Shown piece after piece: positions 1 to 9,903 of a stretch of DNA of 64,000 bases. Positions within the stretch are counted from its first letter, which is position 1. Each line of letters starts with the position of its first letter. Position numbers and translations under genes: made by a program. This DNA comes from Amycolatopsis sp. WAC 01376 (lineage in GTDB: Bacteria > Actinomycetota > Actinomycetes > Mycobacteriales > Pseudonocardiaceae). Under the pieces are notes generated by a model, which worked only from the letters and a program-made list of their open reading frames with translations, searched no databases and was not told the DNA's origin. The stretch lies in assembly GCF_003947415.1 (NCBI RefSeq), contig NZ_QHKL01000001.1, positions 1,488,001-1,552,000 of the forward strand, written 5' to 3'.

Positions 1-11
1 GGGCGCTGACC

Positions 12-1175
12 ATGGGGATCGACACGAAGATCGAGGGAAATCCGGAAAGCGTCCGCGGCGCGGGGCATTGGCTGCGCGACTCGCTGGCGAAAAGCGTTTC
101 GGACGCGGCGACGCAGATCTATCACGCCAGGAACAGCGCGGATGCCGGATGGGGCGGCGATGGCGGCCAGGCCTTCCGCGCCAAGATGACCACCGGCGCC
201 GAGAAGACCGACCAGTTGTCCGCCGCCGCCAAGACGGCCGCGCAGAACTTCGACACCTACGCCGCAGACCTCCACCGCGCCCAGGAAGACATGCGCGGGG
301 TCCGGAAACGCGCCGCAGCCGCCGGGCTCACGGTGAACGGCGACGTCATCGAGGATCCGGGCAAGGGCCCGTCCGCGCCCGGCGCGGCACCCACCGGCGA
401 GGCCGCCACGCCGGAGGCGATGACGGCGCACAACGACGCCGTCACCGCTTCGAACGCGCACGCGGCCAAGGTCAAGGCGTACAACACAGCCAAGACCGAG
501 TCCGACGCCGCGAGCCACATCGCGAAACTCGCGGGCGACACGCTGAAGAACGTCTGGCAGGACGTCACGCAGAAGTGGTTCCTCGTGGTCGGTGACCTCA
601 CCAGCGGTGCCGCCGGGACACTCGCCGCCAAACATTCGTCGATCCTCGGCAAACAGGCGAAGTTCCTTTCCGAGGAATCCGCGAAGTTCCTGGAGCGGGC
701 GCGAACCGCGCCGGCGGGGACGCCCGCGTCGCAGATCTATCGCGATGTCGACCTCGGACGGACCGCCGCCCAGCAGGCGGACGATGTCGCCGCGGCGGCG
801 AAGAACACCGATGCCAACGCGGCCAAATGGGGCCTTCGAGCGGGTGGCGCGCTCGCCGTCGCCGGGGTCGCCTACGACATCGCCAACGGCAAACCGGCCG
901 CGCAGGCGATCGTTTCCGGTGGTGTCGGTTTCGGTGCCTCGGTGGCCGCCGGCGCGGCGATCGGCACGCTGATCCCGGTGCCCGTCGTCGGAACGGCGGT
1001 CGGTGCCATCGGCGGTGCTGTGGTAGGTGTATTCGCGTCGGGCATGGTCGATTCCCTGTGGACGAACGGGATCGGCGACGTGGGCGGAGCGATCGAGGAC
1101 GGGGCCGAAGCTGTGGGCGATGCGGGCAAGGCCATCGGCGGACTCGCCAAGGACGCGTGGGATGCCATCTTCTGA
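12..1175 (+). CDS. T7SS-type secreted protein with WXG-like N-terminus
   Basis: A 387-residue protein. The first ~105 residues are an alpha-helical region with a central WGGDGGQAF motif (about residues 47-55), the W-x-G turn typical of type VII secretion substrates and of the putative T7SS secretion-signal domain of actinobacterial effectors. Residues ~105-270 are Ala-rich linker and helices. Residues ~275-350 are strongly hydrophobic and Gly-rich (glycine-zipper-like), suggesting membrane insertion. No catalytic toxin motif is visible. The ATG at 12 lies too near the window edge for its RBS to be judged. The stop overlaps the start of the next gene by 14 bases, so the two are probably co-translated. 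Secretion and effector role are inferred. Confidence 0.6.
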   Translation: MGIDTKIEGNPESVRGAGHWLRDSLAKSVSDAATQIYHARNSADAGWGGDGGQAFRAKMTTGAEKTDQLSAAAKTAAQNFDTYAADLHRAQEDMRGVRKRAAAAGLTVNGDVIEDPGKGPSAPGAAPTGEAATPEAMTAHNDAVTASNAHAAKVKAYNTAKTESDAASHIAKLAGDTLKNVWQDVTQKWFLVVGDLTSGAAGTLAAKHSSILGKQAKFLSEESAKFLERARTAPAGTPASQIYRDVDLGRTAAQQADDVAAAAKNTDANAAKWGLRAGGALAVAGVAYDIANGKPAAQAIVSGGVGFGASVAAGAAIGTLIPVPVVGTAVGAIGGAVVGVFASGMVDSLWTNGIGDVGGAIEDGAEAVGDAGKAIGGLAKDAWDAIF

Positions 1176-1983
1176 CTTCGGCGAGCGACCCGCGGAATGG
1201 CCGCCCGGTGACGGCGCGAAGTACAAGGCGGCGCTGGTCTTCGTCGTGCTCCTCGGGGTCGCCTGTGTGCCCGTCGGGTTCGGGTTCGTCGCGATCGGCA
1301 AGGCCGGTGCGCTGAAGTATGCCCTCCTGCTCGCGGCGTTGTTCCTGCTCACAGCGGTGTACGGGCTGGTGACGAGGATCCGTCCGGGGCACCGCCATGC
1401 CGACATCGCGATCACCACCTACGAGGGGCGCCCCGCCACCGAAATCCGCTACTCGCAAGTGGCCTTCACGGTCCTGACGCTGCTGATGGTCTGCCTGACG
1501 GCCATCTGCGCGCTGGGCGCCTGGGACTTCCTGTCCGCGGGCGAAGAGGTGCCGGCGGCACCGGTCGGAGCGGCGTTGATGGGGCTCGCCGCCTTGTTCT
1601 TCTTGAGTTTCCTCGTGTTCGTGGTGGCGGGCCGGTTGCGGCGCGGCCGGGTCGTCCTGGCGCAGCAGGGGATCTTCCAGCGCGGGAGGGCCTTCTCGTC
1701 GTTCCTGCCGTGGGAGGCGTTCGCCGGGGCGAAGGCCGCGTACAACGGGACGCCCGAAGTGCTGGTGATCGCCTACACCAACGCGCCATGGGACAAGCGG
1801 CGGCTCGGCGGGATCTGGAAGCTCGACAAGCTGCCGCCCGCGCCGATGATCGAGATCGACACGACGTCGTTCGCGCTCGACCCGACCGTGGTCTATCACC
1901 TGGTGCGGTTCTACGTGGAGAACCCGGCCGCCCGCGTGGAACTGGGCACGGACGCCTCCCTGCGCCGGTTCAGCCCACGCTGA
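1162..1983 (+). CDS. Four-TM membrane protein, partner of the WXG-like protein
   Basis: About 273 residues, starting at ATG 1162 inside the last codons of the upstream gene. Two hydrophobic pairs give four predicted membrane segments (roughly residues 18-40, 46-65, 100-122 and 135-155), followed by a cytosolic C-terminal half with mixed strands (contains FQRGRAFSSFLPWEAF) that resembles a PH-like or bPH_2-type region. No family assigned with confidence. The overlap with a putative T7SS effector makes an immunity or chaperone role possible, but that is inference. It converges with the VIT1-like gene, their 3' ends overlapping by 14 bases. Confidence 0.6.
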   Translation: MPSSDFGERPAEWPPGDGAKYKAALVFVVLLGVACVPVGFGFVAIGKAGALKYALLLAALFLLTAVYGLVTRIRPGHRHADIAITTYEGRPATEIRYSQVAFTVLTLLMVCLTAICALGAWDFLSAGEEVPAAPVGAALMGLAALFFLSFLVFVVAGRLRRGRVVLAQQGIFQRGRAFSSFLPWEAFAGAKAAYNGTPEVLVIAYTNAPWDKRRLGGIWKLDKLPPAPMIEIDTTSFALDPTVVYHLVRFYVENPAARVELGTDASLRRFSPR

Positions 1984-2689
1984 CGCCGAACAGCACGCCG
2001 ACGTAGTAGGTCACCAGCATCGTCAGCGCGCCGACGCCGACGTTCCGCGCGATCGCGCGGCCGACGCGGGCGTCGCCGAGTTTCGCGCTGACGAACCCGG
2101 TCAGTGCCAGGCCTGCCACCACCGCCGACGCGCACGCCCAGACCCGCGCCGAGGTCGGCGTCCACACGATCGACAGCAGCGGTAGCAGCGCGCCGACGGT
2201 GAACGCGACCAGCGAGGCCCACGCCGCCTGCCACGGGCTGGTCAGATTGTCCGGATCGATGCCGAGTTCGGCTTCCGCGTGTGCCTGCAGGGCGTCCTTT
2301 TCGGTCAGTTCGCGGGCGACCTCGGCGGCGAGTTCCGGGGACAGCCCTTTCGACTCGTAGATCTCCGCGAGTTCCCGTTCTTCGGCCTCTGGCATCTCTT
2401 TGAGTTCACGCTTTTCCAGGCGCAACTGGGCGCGTTCGGTGTCGCGCTGGGTGCTCACCGACACGTATTCGCCGCCCGCCATCGAAAGGGCGCCCGCGAC
2501 CAGTCCGGCGATTCCCGCGGTCGCGATCACGGTGGAGTCGGTGGTCGCGCCCGCGACGCCGACCACGATGCCCGCCACCGAGACGATCCCGTCGTTCGCA
2601 CCGAGAACCCCGGCGCGAAGCCAGTTCAGCTTGCCGCTCAGATCCGCGTGCGGCTCGTGCGGATGTGAAGTCGATACGGTATCGGTCAC
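1970..2689 (-). CDS. VIT1/CCC1 family transporter
   Basis: 239 residues. The N-terminal LNWLRAGVLGANDGIVSVAG motif and the following glycine-rich helix are hallmarks of the VIT1/CCC1 family of Fe2+/Mn2+ transporters. A central charged cytosolic segment rich in Glu (metal-binding domain; around residues 90-150) and three C-terminal membrane helices follow. Family members export Fe2+ or Mn2+ or load them into storage. The start is taken as GTG 2689 (VTDTVS); longer in-frame extensions read through sequence of different composition and are unlikely. Upstream is a divergent gap of 111 bases to the kinase gene. Confidence 0.85.
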   Translation of the reverse strand: MTDTVSTSHPHEPHADLSGKLNWLRAGVLGANDGIVSVAGIVVGVAGATTDSTVIATAGIAGLVAGALSMAGGEYVSVSTQRDTERAQLRLEKRELKEMPEAEERELAEIYESKGLSPELAAEVARELTEKDALQAHAEAELGIDPDNLTSPWQAAWASLVAFTVGALLPLLSIVWTPTSARVWACASAVVAGLALTGFVSAKLGDARVGRAIARNVGVGALTMLVTYYVGVLFGVSVG

Positions 2690-2766
2690 CTTTTCAGTGA
2701 AACACAAAGAACGGGGATCGGCGAGGGAAGGCCGTTTCGGTAAATAGAGGCAATCCTTATTGACTA

Positions 2767-2794
2767 TTGCCTTACCTAACCCGTCGGCTAGGTT
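2767..2794 (+). promoter_or_regulatory. Candidate promoter of kinase-Thg1 unit
   Basis: TTGCCT (2767-2772) and TAGGTT (2789-2794) with a 16-base spacer, ending 6 bases before the GTG start at 2801. No Shine-Dalgarno sequence is present, so the transcript may be leaderless, as is common in actinobacteria. Sequence match only. Confidence 0.35.
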
Positions 2795-2800
2795 GAGTCC

Positions 2801-3253
2801 GTGGCAGAGGTGGTGATCCTGATCGGGCTCCAGGCGTCCGGGAAGACGACGTTCTTCCGCCGGGAGTTCGCGAGCACTCACGTCCATGTCAGCAAGGACA
2901 CCTTCCCCAACGCCCGGCGTCCCCAGGTCCGGCAACTGCGGATGCTGGCCGAAGCGCTCGAGGACGGCCGTTCGGTGGTCGTGGACAACACCAACCCCTC
3001 GCCGGAGGAATGGGCGCCGCTCATCGAGGTCGCCAGGCGGTACGGCGCGCGGGTGCGCGGCTACTGGTTCCCGCCCGACCTCGCCGGGTCCCACGGGCGC
3101 AACGCGCTCAGGAAAGGGAAAACCCGGGTGCCCGACGTCGGTCTGTATGCGACGCTGAAACGCCTCAGGCGACCTGGCGCCGAGGACGGTTTCGACGAGC
3201 TGTACACCGTCGGTTTCGACGGTGAGGGCGGTTTCGTCGTGGAACGGGGGTGA
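2801..3253 (+). CDS. P-loop polynucleotide kinase-like protein
   Basis: 150 residues. Walker A GLQASGKTT at residues 9-17, a KD pair at about 34-35 (VSKDTF) and VVVDNTNPSPEEW at about 61-73, the arrangement seen in the kinase domain of T4 Pnk/PNKP-type 5'-OH polynucleotide kinases and related predicted kinases. It is shorter than the full PNKP and has no phosphatase domain. Its stop overlaps the GTG start of the Thg1-type gene (GTGA), so the pair is probably translated together. A joint role in RNA end processing (5' phosphorylation plus 3'-5' nucleotide addition) is inferred from this pairing. Confidence 0.75.
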   Translation: MAEVVILIGLQASGKTTFFRREFASTHVHVSKDTFPNARRPQVRQLRMLAEALEDGRSVVVDNTNPSPEEWAPLIEVARRYGARVRGYWFPPDLAGSHGRNALRKGKTRVPDVGLYATLKRLRRPGAEDGFDELYTVGFDGEGGFVVERG

Positions 3254-4032
3254 CCGTGGAATCCGGTGGTTTCGAGGCGCGGCAACGCGAACGCGAGTGG
3301 TTCCACGGCCTGACCGTCCCGCCGGGATCGTGGACGGTGCTCCGCGTGGACGGCCGTGGGTTCTCCAAGTTCACCGAAGCGCGGTTCGAGAAGCCCTTCG
3401 ATCCCCGGTTCAGCGAGTGCATGGTCGAGGCGGCCAAGGCTTTGATGACGGACTTCGCCGCGCCGTACGTCTACACCGAGAGCGACGAGATCTCGATCCT
3501 GCTCGATCCCGCCGCCGACCTGTTCGGCAGGGGAGTCGAGAAGCTCGTGTCGATCTCCGCCGGGATCGCGTCGGCGGCGTTCACGCACGCGGCCGGAGTG
3601 CCCGCGCACTTCGACGGCCGGGTTTGGCTCGGCACGACGGCGGACGATGTCGTCGACTATTTCTCCTGGCGTCAAGCGGACGCGACACGCTGCGCGCTCA
3701 ACGGCTGGTGCTACTGGACCTTGCGCAAGGCGGGGAAGTCGGCGCGGGAAGCGGGAGACGTCTTGGAGGGCGCGGGTATTCCGGAGAAGAACGAGCTGCT
3801 TTACGCGCACGGCGTCAACTTCACCGAAGTACCCGCCTGGCAGCGACGCGGCGTCGGGCTGTACTGGGAATCCTACGAACGCACCGGATTCGATCCGGTG
3901 CGCGAGATCGAGGTCCCCGCGGCCCGCCGCCGCGTCCGCGTGGAGCGCGAGCTGCCGATGAAGGACGGATACCGAGCCTTCCTCGGTGAACTGCTTCAGC
4001 CGATCGGTTCGGGCAGCCGCCGCACGGTGTAG
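3250..4032 (+). CDS. thg1: tRNAHis guanylyltransferase (Thg1) family protein
   Basis: 260 residues. Thg1 proteins add nucleotides in the 3'-5' direction; eukaryotic Thg1 adds G-1 to tRNAHis and the bacterial Thg1-like proteins repair 5'-truncated tRNAs. Seen here: the palm-domain metal-binding motif RVDGRGFSKF (D34) and the second acidic motif YTESDEIS (D79 region), followed by the NGWCYWTLR stretch and the C-terminal KNELLYAHGVNF region of the family. Start is GTG 3250, overlapping the kinase stop. Most bacteria lack this gene because G-1 is encoded in their tRNAHis, so a repair role is more likely. The 3' end overlaps the convergent DUF2848 gene by 37 bases. Confidence 0.9.
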   Translation: MTVESGGFEARQREREWFHGLTVPPGSWTVLRVDGRGFSKFTEARFEKPFDPRFSECMVEAAKALMTDFAAPYVYTESDEISILLDPAADLFGRGVEKLVSISAGIASAAFTHAAGVPAHFDGRVWLGTTADDVVDYFSWRQADATRCALNGWCYWTLRKAGKSAREAGDVLEGAGIPEKNELLYAHGVNFTEVPAWQRRGVGLYWESYERTGFDPVREIEVPAARRRVRVERELPMKDGYRAFLGELLQPIGSGSRRTV

Positions 4033-4676
4033 GCGAGTTCGATCGTCTCGCCGGTCGCCGGATCACCCAGTTCCACGCGCCAGGAGTCGGCGAACTGGTC
4101 GACGCCGTGCACCATCGGGATGGTCCCCGAGATCAGCACGGTGCCCGGAGCGTGGAGGCCGCGTTCGCGCAGCACGTCCAGCCAGTACGACGGCGGCAGG
4201 AGCTCCGCGAGTTTCCCTTGCTGAATCAGGGTTTCCCCGGCCCAAGCCGAGAGCGTGAGGTCGTCGAGCCGGTCCTGGACGTCGACGAGACGCCAGGCCT
4301 TGGCGGCGAGGACGTCGGGGCCGGCGTTCTTGCTCCACGCGACGCCGTGCGCTTCGAGCGCGCGGTCGGTGTGGTCGCAGGCGGCGGTCAGGAGGACGTC
4401 CTCCGGCTCGGGGCCGGTGATGACGAGGGCCCATTCGGCCTCGCCGGAGGTTCGCTCGTGCTGCACGGGGACCTCGTCGGTCTGGCTGGCCAGGTACGGC
4501 GCGACCGGGTAGAGCGCCGGGATCACCGAAGGCGCGGGGACGCCGAGTTCGGCCAGTTCGGCCACGTGGGCGGCGACGTCCTCCTGGCTGCGACCGGCGT
4601 ATCCGGCGTTCAGGAGCGTGTGGACCTCGGTCCGCCGCTCCTCGCCGCCGGGAAGGGTGAAACGCAGCTCAGGCAT
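3996..4676 (-). CDS. DUF2848 family protein
   Basis: 226 residues, full length. The N-terminus MPELRFTL, the GYAGRSQEDVAAHVAELAEL region (about 30-50) and C-terminal GTVLISGTIP match the DUF2848 family, whose fold is thought to be related to fumarylacetoacetate hydrolases; the reaction is unknown. The ATG at 4676 has a good RBS (GGAGG, on the minus strand at about 4682-4686), which settles the start. It is divergent from an MHS transporter across a 108-base gap that contains a GntR-type palindrome, so the DUF2848 protein probably acts on the metabolite taken up by the transporter. Confidence 0.8.
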   Translation of the reverse strand: MPELRFTLPGGEERRTEVHTLLNAGYAGRSQEDVAAHVAELAELGVPAPSVIPALYPVAPYLASQTDEVPVQHERTSGEAEWALVITGPEPEDVLLTAACDHTDRALEAHGVAWSKNAGPDVLAAKAWRLVDVQDRLDDLTLSAWAGETLIQQGKLAELLPPSYWLDVLRERGLHAPGTVLISGTIPMVHGVDQFADSWRVELGDPATGETIELAYTVRRLPEPIG

Positions 4677-4708
4677 CTGTCCTCCGAGATTGGGGGTTGC
4701 GCATACGC

Positions 4709-4722
4709 CTTGTATACAAGGA
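4709..4722. promoter_or_regulatory. GntR/FCD-type operator palindrome
   Basis: Perfect 14-base palindrome CCTTGTATACAAGG centred between the divergent DUF2848 and MHS transporter genes. The core TTGTATACAA fits the TNGTNNACNA consensus of FCD-subfamily GntR repressors. No GntR gene lies in the window, so the regulator must be encoded elsewhere. Confidence 0.65.
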
Positions 4723-4784
4723 GTATATCCGCAATTCAACCCCTCCCGGCGGGGTTGCGGATCTCCTACGGACGGGATGTGGAC

Positions 4785-6092
4785 ATGACCTCACCAGCCG
4801 GTGACCGGCGTTCGCTGCACAAGGCCTTCGCGGCCAGCCTCTCGGGGACAGCGCTCGAGTGGTACGACTTCGCGGCCTACTCGGTGGCGGCCGCGACGAT
4901 CTTCGGGCATCTCTTCTTCCCCTCGGAAGACCAGCTCGCGAGCACGATGGCGGCGTTCTCCACCTACGCCGTCGGCTACCTCGCCCGGCCGCTCGGCGGA
5001 TTCCTCTTCGGCCGCCTCGGCGACGTGCTCGGCCGCAAGCGGATCCTGGTCATGACGCTCGTGCTCACCGGGGTGGCGACGTTCCTCATCGGTGTCCTGC
5101 CCACCTACGAGAGCATCGGCGGCTTCGCGGCCGTGCTGCTCGTCGCGCTGCGGTTCGCGCAGGGTGTCGGCATCGGCGGCGAATGGGGTGGCGCCGTCCT
5201 GCTCTCCAGTGAGTTCGGCGATCCGGCCAAACGCGGGTTCTGGGCGTCGGCCGCCCAGATCGGCCCGCCCGCGGGCAACCTGCTCGCCAACGGTGTCCTC
5301 GCCGTACTGGCCGCGTTGCTCACCGAGGCCCAGTTCAACAGCTGGGGTTGGCGGATCGCGTTCCTGCTTTCCGGCGCGCTGGTCGGTTTCGGCCTGTGGA
5401 TCCGGCTCAAGCTGGAGGAGACGCCGGTCTTCAAGCAGATCCAGGAGCGCGGCGAGCGTTCGTCGGCACCGATCTCCGAGGTCTTCCGCACCGAACGCCG
5501 CGCGCTGGTCGCGGCCGTGCTGATCCGCGTCTGCCCGGACGTGCTGTACGCGCTGTTCACCGTCTTCGTGCTCACCTACGTCACCACGCACACCGACCTC
5601 TCGCGTGGCGCCGGACTGGCCGCGGTGATGATCGGTTCGGCGTTCCAGCTGGTGCTGATGCCGTTGTTCGGCGCGCTCTCGGACCGCGTCTCGCGGCGCA
5701 AGATGTACCTGGTCGCGACCATCGCGGCCGGGATCTGGCCGTTCGTGTTCTTTCCGATGGTCAGCGGCGGCTCGTTCCTCATGCTGGCGCTCGGCATCGT
5801 GCTCGCGCTGGTCATCCACGCCGCGCTCTACGGCCCGCAGGCCGCGCTCGTCACCGAGCAGTTCTCGCCGCGTCTGCGCTACACCGGCAGCTCGCTGGCG
5901 TACACGCTCGCCGGCGTGATCGGCGGGGCGCCCGCGCCGCTGCTGTTCACGGCGCTGCTGGCAGGCTTCGACACCTGGGTCGCGATCGGCGTCTACCTGC
6001 TCGCGACCGCGGTGGTGAGCATCATCGGTGTCGTGCTCGCCCGTGACCCGGACCGCGAGGAGGAGGCGGCGGCCATGGAGCCCGCGCGATGA
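4785..6092 (+). CDS. MHS-family (metabolite:H+ symporter) MFS transporter
   Basis: 435 residues with 12 predicted membrane helices. Family signatures seen: SGTALEWYDFAAY (N-terminal helix 1), RPLGGFLFGRLGD-GRKR loop between helices 2 and 3, and GIGGEWGGAVLLSSE in helix 4-5 region. MHS transporters import organic acids, betaines or shikimate-type compounds with protons. ATG 4785 is preferred (GTG 4779 is also in frame); a much longer upstream open frame runs through the divergent gene and is not real. The stop overlaps the cupin start (ATGA). It is a paralogue of the transporter at 12242-13558. Confidence 0.85.
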   Translation: MTSPAGDRRSLHKAFAASLSGTALEWYDFAAYSVAAATIFGHLFFPSEDQLASTMAAFSTYAVGYLARPLGGFLFGRLGDVLGRKRILVMTLVLTGVATFLIGVLPTYESIGGFAAVLLVALRFAQGVGIGGEWGGAVLLSSEFGDPAKRGFWASAAQIGPPAGNLLANGVLAVLAALLTEAQFNSWGWRIAFLLSGALVGFGLWIRLKLEETPVFKQIQERGERSSAPISEVFRTERRALVAAVLIRVCPDVLYALFTVFVLTYVTTHTDLSRGAGLAAVMIGSAFQLVLMPLFGALSDRVSRRKMYLVATIAAGIWPFVFFPMVSGGSFLMLALGIVLALVIHAALYGPQAALVTEQFSPRLRYTGSSLAYTLAGVIGGAPAPLLFTALLAGFDTWVAIGVYLLATAVVSIIGVVLARDPDREEEAAAMEPAR

Positions 6093-6424
6093 CCTGGTCC
6101 CCGATGTCCACAGTGGAGGGTCTGCCGCTGGTCGGCGGGCAGGGCCGGTTCCGGACGCTCGCCACGGCGGAAGGCGGGCTGGCGTACGAGATCCACTATC
6201 CGGCGGGCGTCGCTTCCCCCGTGCACAGCCACGATCACGACAGCATCGTGTACCTGCTGTCCGGCTCGCTGCGCGGCACTCTCGACGGCAGGGAAGTGAC
6301 TCTCGAAGCGGGCGGCACGATCGTCCATCCGCGCGGGGTTCCGCACAGCGTCGAGGCCATTGTGGACAGTCAGTGGATCGAGTTCAAGACTCCGCTGCCC
6401 TCGCGGCCACCGATCGCGGAATGA
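6089..6424 (+). CDS. Cupin-domain protein
   Basis: 111 residues forming one small cupin beta-barrel. Motif 1 is HSHDHDSIVYLLSG (about 49-62), carrying the His and Glu/Asp metal ligands with an Asp in place of the usual Glu; motif 2 is HPRGVPHS (about 87-94). Such single-domain cupins bind a metal and act as small dioxygenases, isomerases or ligand sensors. It is translationally coupled to the MHS transporter, so it probably handles the same substrate; no exact activity can be given. Confidence 0.75.
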   Translation: MTWSPMSTVEGLPLVGGQGRFRTLATAEGGLAYEIHYPAGVASPVHSHDHDSIVYLLSGSLRGTLDGREVTLEAGGTIVHPRGVPHSVEAIVDSQWIEFKTPLPSRPPIAE

Positions 6425-6429
6425 AAAAA

Positions 6430-6464
6430 CCGGGGCGGACACTGATATCCAGCGTCCGCCCCGG
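6430..6464. terminator. Bidirectional hairpin terminator
   Basis: An 11-bp perfect stem CCGGGGCGGAC / GTCCGCCCCGG with a 13-base loop between two convergent genes. On the minus strand the stem is followed by a run of T (from AAAAAA at 6424-6429), a classical Rho-independent terminator for the gene at 6479-6973. Confidence 0.75.
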
Positions 6465-6478
6465 TCGGGAGAAAAGTC

Positions 6479-6973
6479 TTACGCGTCCAGCTCGGCCAGC
6501 GCCAGCTTCGCCTTCTCCAGCTCGGCTTCGAGCTGAGCGACCTTCGCGGCCTGAAGCTCGCGGGCGGCGTTGATGACCTCGTCGATCGGGCCCGACAGGT
6601 CCGCGTGCAGTTCCTTGGCGGCGCGGGACACGGCCGCGGCCGGGATCTCCAGGCCCTTCGCGACCCACTTGGCGCCGTTCTTGAGCTCGGCCTGCCACTC
6701 GCCGTCGGCGGTGCCGGTGACCGTGAGGGTCAGCTCGACGGTGCGGGTCTTCTTCGCCGTCGTGGCGACCTTCGGGCGGCCACGCTTGGGCTTGGGGGAC
6801 TCCACCGCGCTGTCGGTGGCGTCTTCGGTGGGGGTCTCCGGGGTTTCCGGAGTCTCGGTCTTGGCCTCGGCAGGGGCTTCGGCCGTCTCCGCCTGCGGCG
6901 TCGAGTCGACGGGCGCTTCGGTAGCCGCTTCTTCGGACACGGCGTCAGTGCGTGTCAAGGCATCCACGGTCAT
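6479..6973 (-). CDS. Actinobacterial protein with acidic tail and AT-hook-like motif
   Basis: 164 residues from ATG 6973, with AAGGAG about 12 bases upstream. The N-terminal ~75 residues are low-complexity Glu/Thr/Pro/Ala. An AT-hook-like PKPKRGRPKV follows (about residues 74-83), then a compact region with WQAELKNGAKWVAKGLEIP and a C-terminal Leu/Ala/Glu coiled coil (AQLEAELEKAKLALAELDA). The basic GRP motif suggests minor-groove DNA binding, perhaps a nucleoid-associated protein. No characterised family is recognised. Confidence 0.65.
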   Translation of the reverse strand: MTVDALTRTDAVSEEAATEAPVDSTPQAETAEAPAEAKTETPETPETPTEDATDSAVESPKPKRGRPKVATTAKKTRTVELTLTVTGTADGEWQAELKNGAKWVAKGLEIPAAAVSRAAKELHADLSGPIDEVINAARELQAAKVAQLEAELEKAKLALAELDA

Positions 6974-7079
6974 CGTCGGTGTCGTCTCCTTGCCCGGGTA
7001 TGGGGTGGTACCCGGCACATCCTAGAACAGGCGTTCGAGTGATGCGAACCGGGGTGTGGTAGGCGTGTCGGATGCGAGG

Positions 7080-7122
7080 AACGGTCCGTTCCTTGCGAAA
7101 TTTGCAAGGAACGGACCGTTCA
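7080..7122. repeat. Palindromic repeat family 1, copy 1
   Basis: Core GAACGGTCCGTTCCTTGC followed by its inverted copy across GAAAT, 43 bases in total, directly downstream of acs. The same palindrome recurs at 41775-41827 and 45826-45878. This copy lacks the outermost GCTAT arm on its left side, where it reads GCGAG. It may serve as a terminator at the acs 3' end. Confidence 0.8.
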
Positions 7123-7139
7123 TAGCGCGCGAGGTGGGG

Positions 7140-9110
<1,971 letters not shown>

Positions 9111-9210
9111 GGTGCGATGCCTCCTGTGATTCGCGTGTCTTCACGCCCGTTGGCACGCTATCGACGTTACGACGCGAAGTAAAAGGTTGCATCGTGGTTG
9201 CGCGCGGCAT

Positions 9211-9789
9211 TCACACGCTTGAGGACAAAGCGGTACGGACCGCCGGCCATTCTGGTCCGGTGACGGAGTAGACGACGGTGTCACGGATGGTCCCGTCGGG
9301 CCGGACGCGATGCGCGCGCAGCACGCCTTCCCGTTGCGCGCCGAGACGTTCGATCGCCTTCTGGGACTGGAGGTTGCGGATATCGGTCTCCCACGAGACG
9401 CGGTTCGCGCCGAGGTCGTCGAAAGCGTGGCGCAGCAACAGGAGTTTCGACTCGCGGTTGAGTCCGGTCCGCTGCCATTCGGAACCGATCCAGGTGTAGC
9501 CGAGGGAAACGATCTTGTGGCGCGCGTTCATCGCGTAGAACGACGTCGTGCCCGCGACCTCGCCGGTGCGGGCGTCGATCTGGGCCCAGGCGCGGCGGTC
9601 CGGGTCGGCGAGGATGCCGTCGACCATGGTTTCGGCGGCAGCGAGGTCCCGCGGCTGCCGGAGGCTGAGCCACGTCCAGATCGCCGGGTCGGAGCCCGCC
9701 GCGAACAGGCCCTTCGCGTGGTCGCTGGTGAGCGGTTCGAGATGGACGCGTTCGCCGCGCAGCGTGGCGTGGGTGTTCCAGTCGGTCAC
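9211..9789 (-). CDS. GNAT acetyltransferase (RimJ/RimL type)
   Basis: 192 residues. Acetyl-CoA-dependent N-acetyltransferase fold: TLRGERVHLEPLTSDHA near the N-terminus, IGSEWQRTGLNRESKLLLL (acetyl-CoA-binding motif A, about 105-123) and NLQSQKAIERLGAQREG (motif B) near the C-terminus. This arrangement is typical of RimJ/RimL-like ribosomal protein or small-molecule acetyltransferases. Start GTG 9789 gives the usual N-terminus; an ATG 18 codons further up (9843) is possible. It lies upstream of acs in the same direction, so acetylation of Acs by this enzyme is a testable but unproven idea. Confidence 0.8.
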   Translation of the reverse strand: MTDWNTHATLRGERVHLEPLTSDHAKGLFAAGSDPAIWTWLSLRQPRDLAAAETMVDGILADPDRRAWAQIDARTGEVAGTTSFYAMNARHKIVSLGYTWIGSEWQRTGLNRESKLLLLRHAFDDLGANRVSWETDIRNLQSQKAIERLGAQREGVLRAHRVRPDGTIRDTVVYSVTGPEWPAVRTALSSSV

Positions 9790-9903
9790 GGGCTCGACGC
9801 TACGGACGGCAATGGCCTTACTGGAGAGCCAGTTTCGAAGCATTCGAGAAGGCCACTGGGGCGTTGCCTATGCTCGCGGGAACGATCGAGAAGGCGAGGC
9901 AGC

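Noticed and set aside
4107..4784. In-frame extension of the MHS transporter over the DUF2848 gene.
   Set aside because: The extension is antisense to a gene with a good RBS and lacks transporter similarity; start set at 4785.
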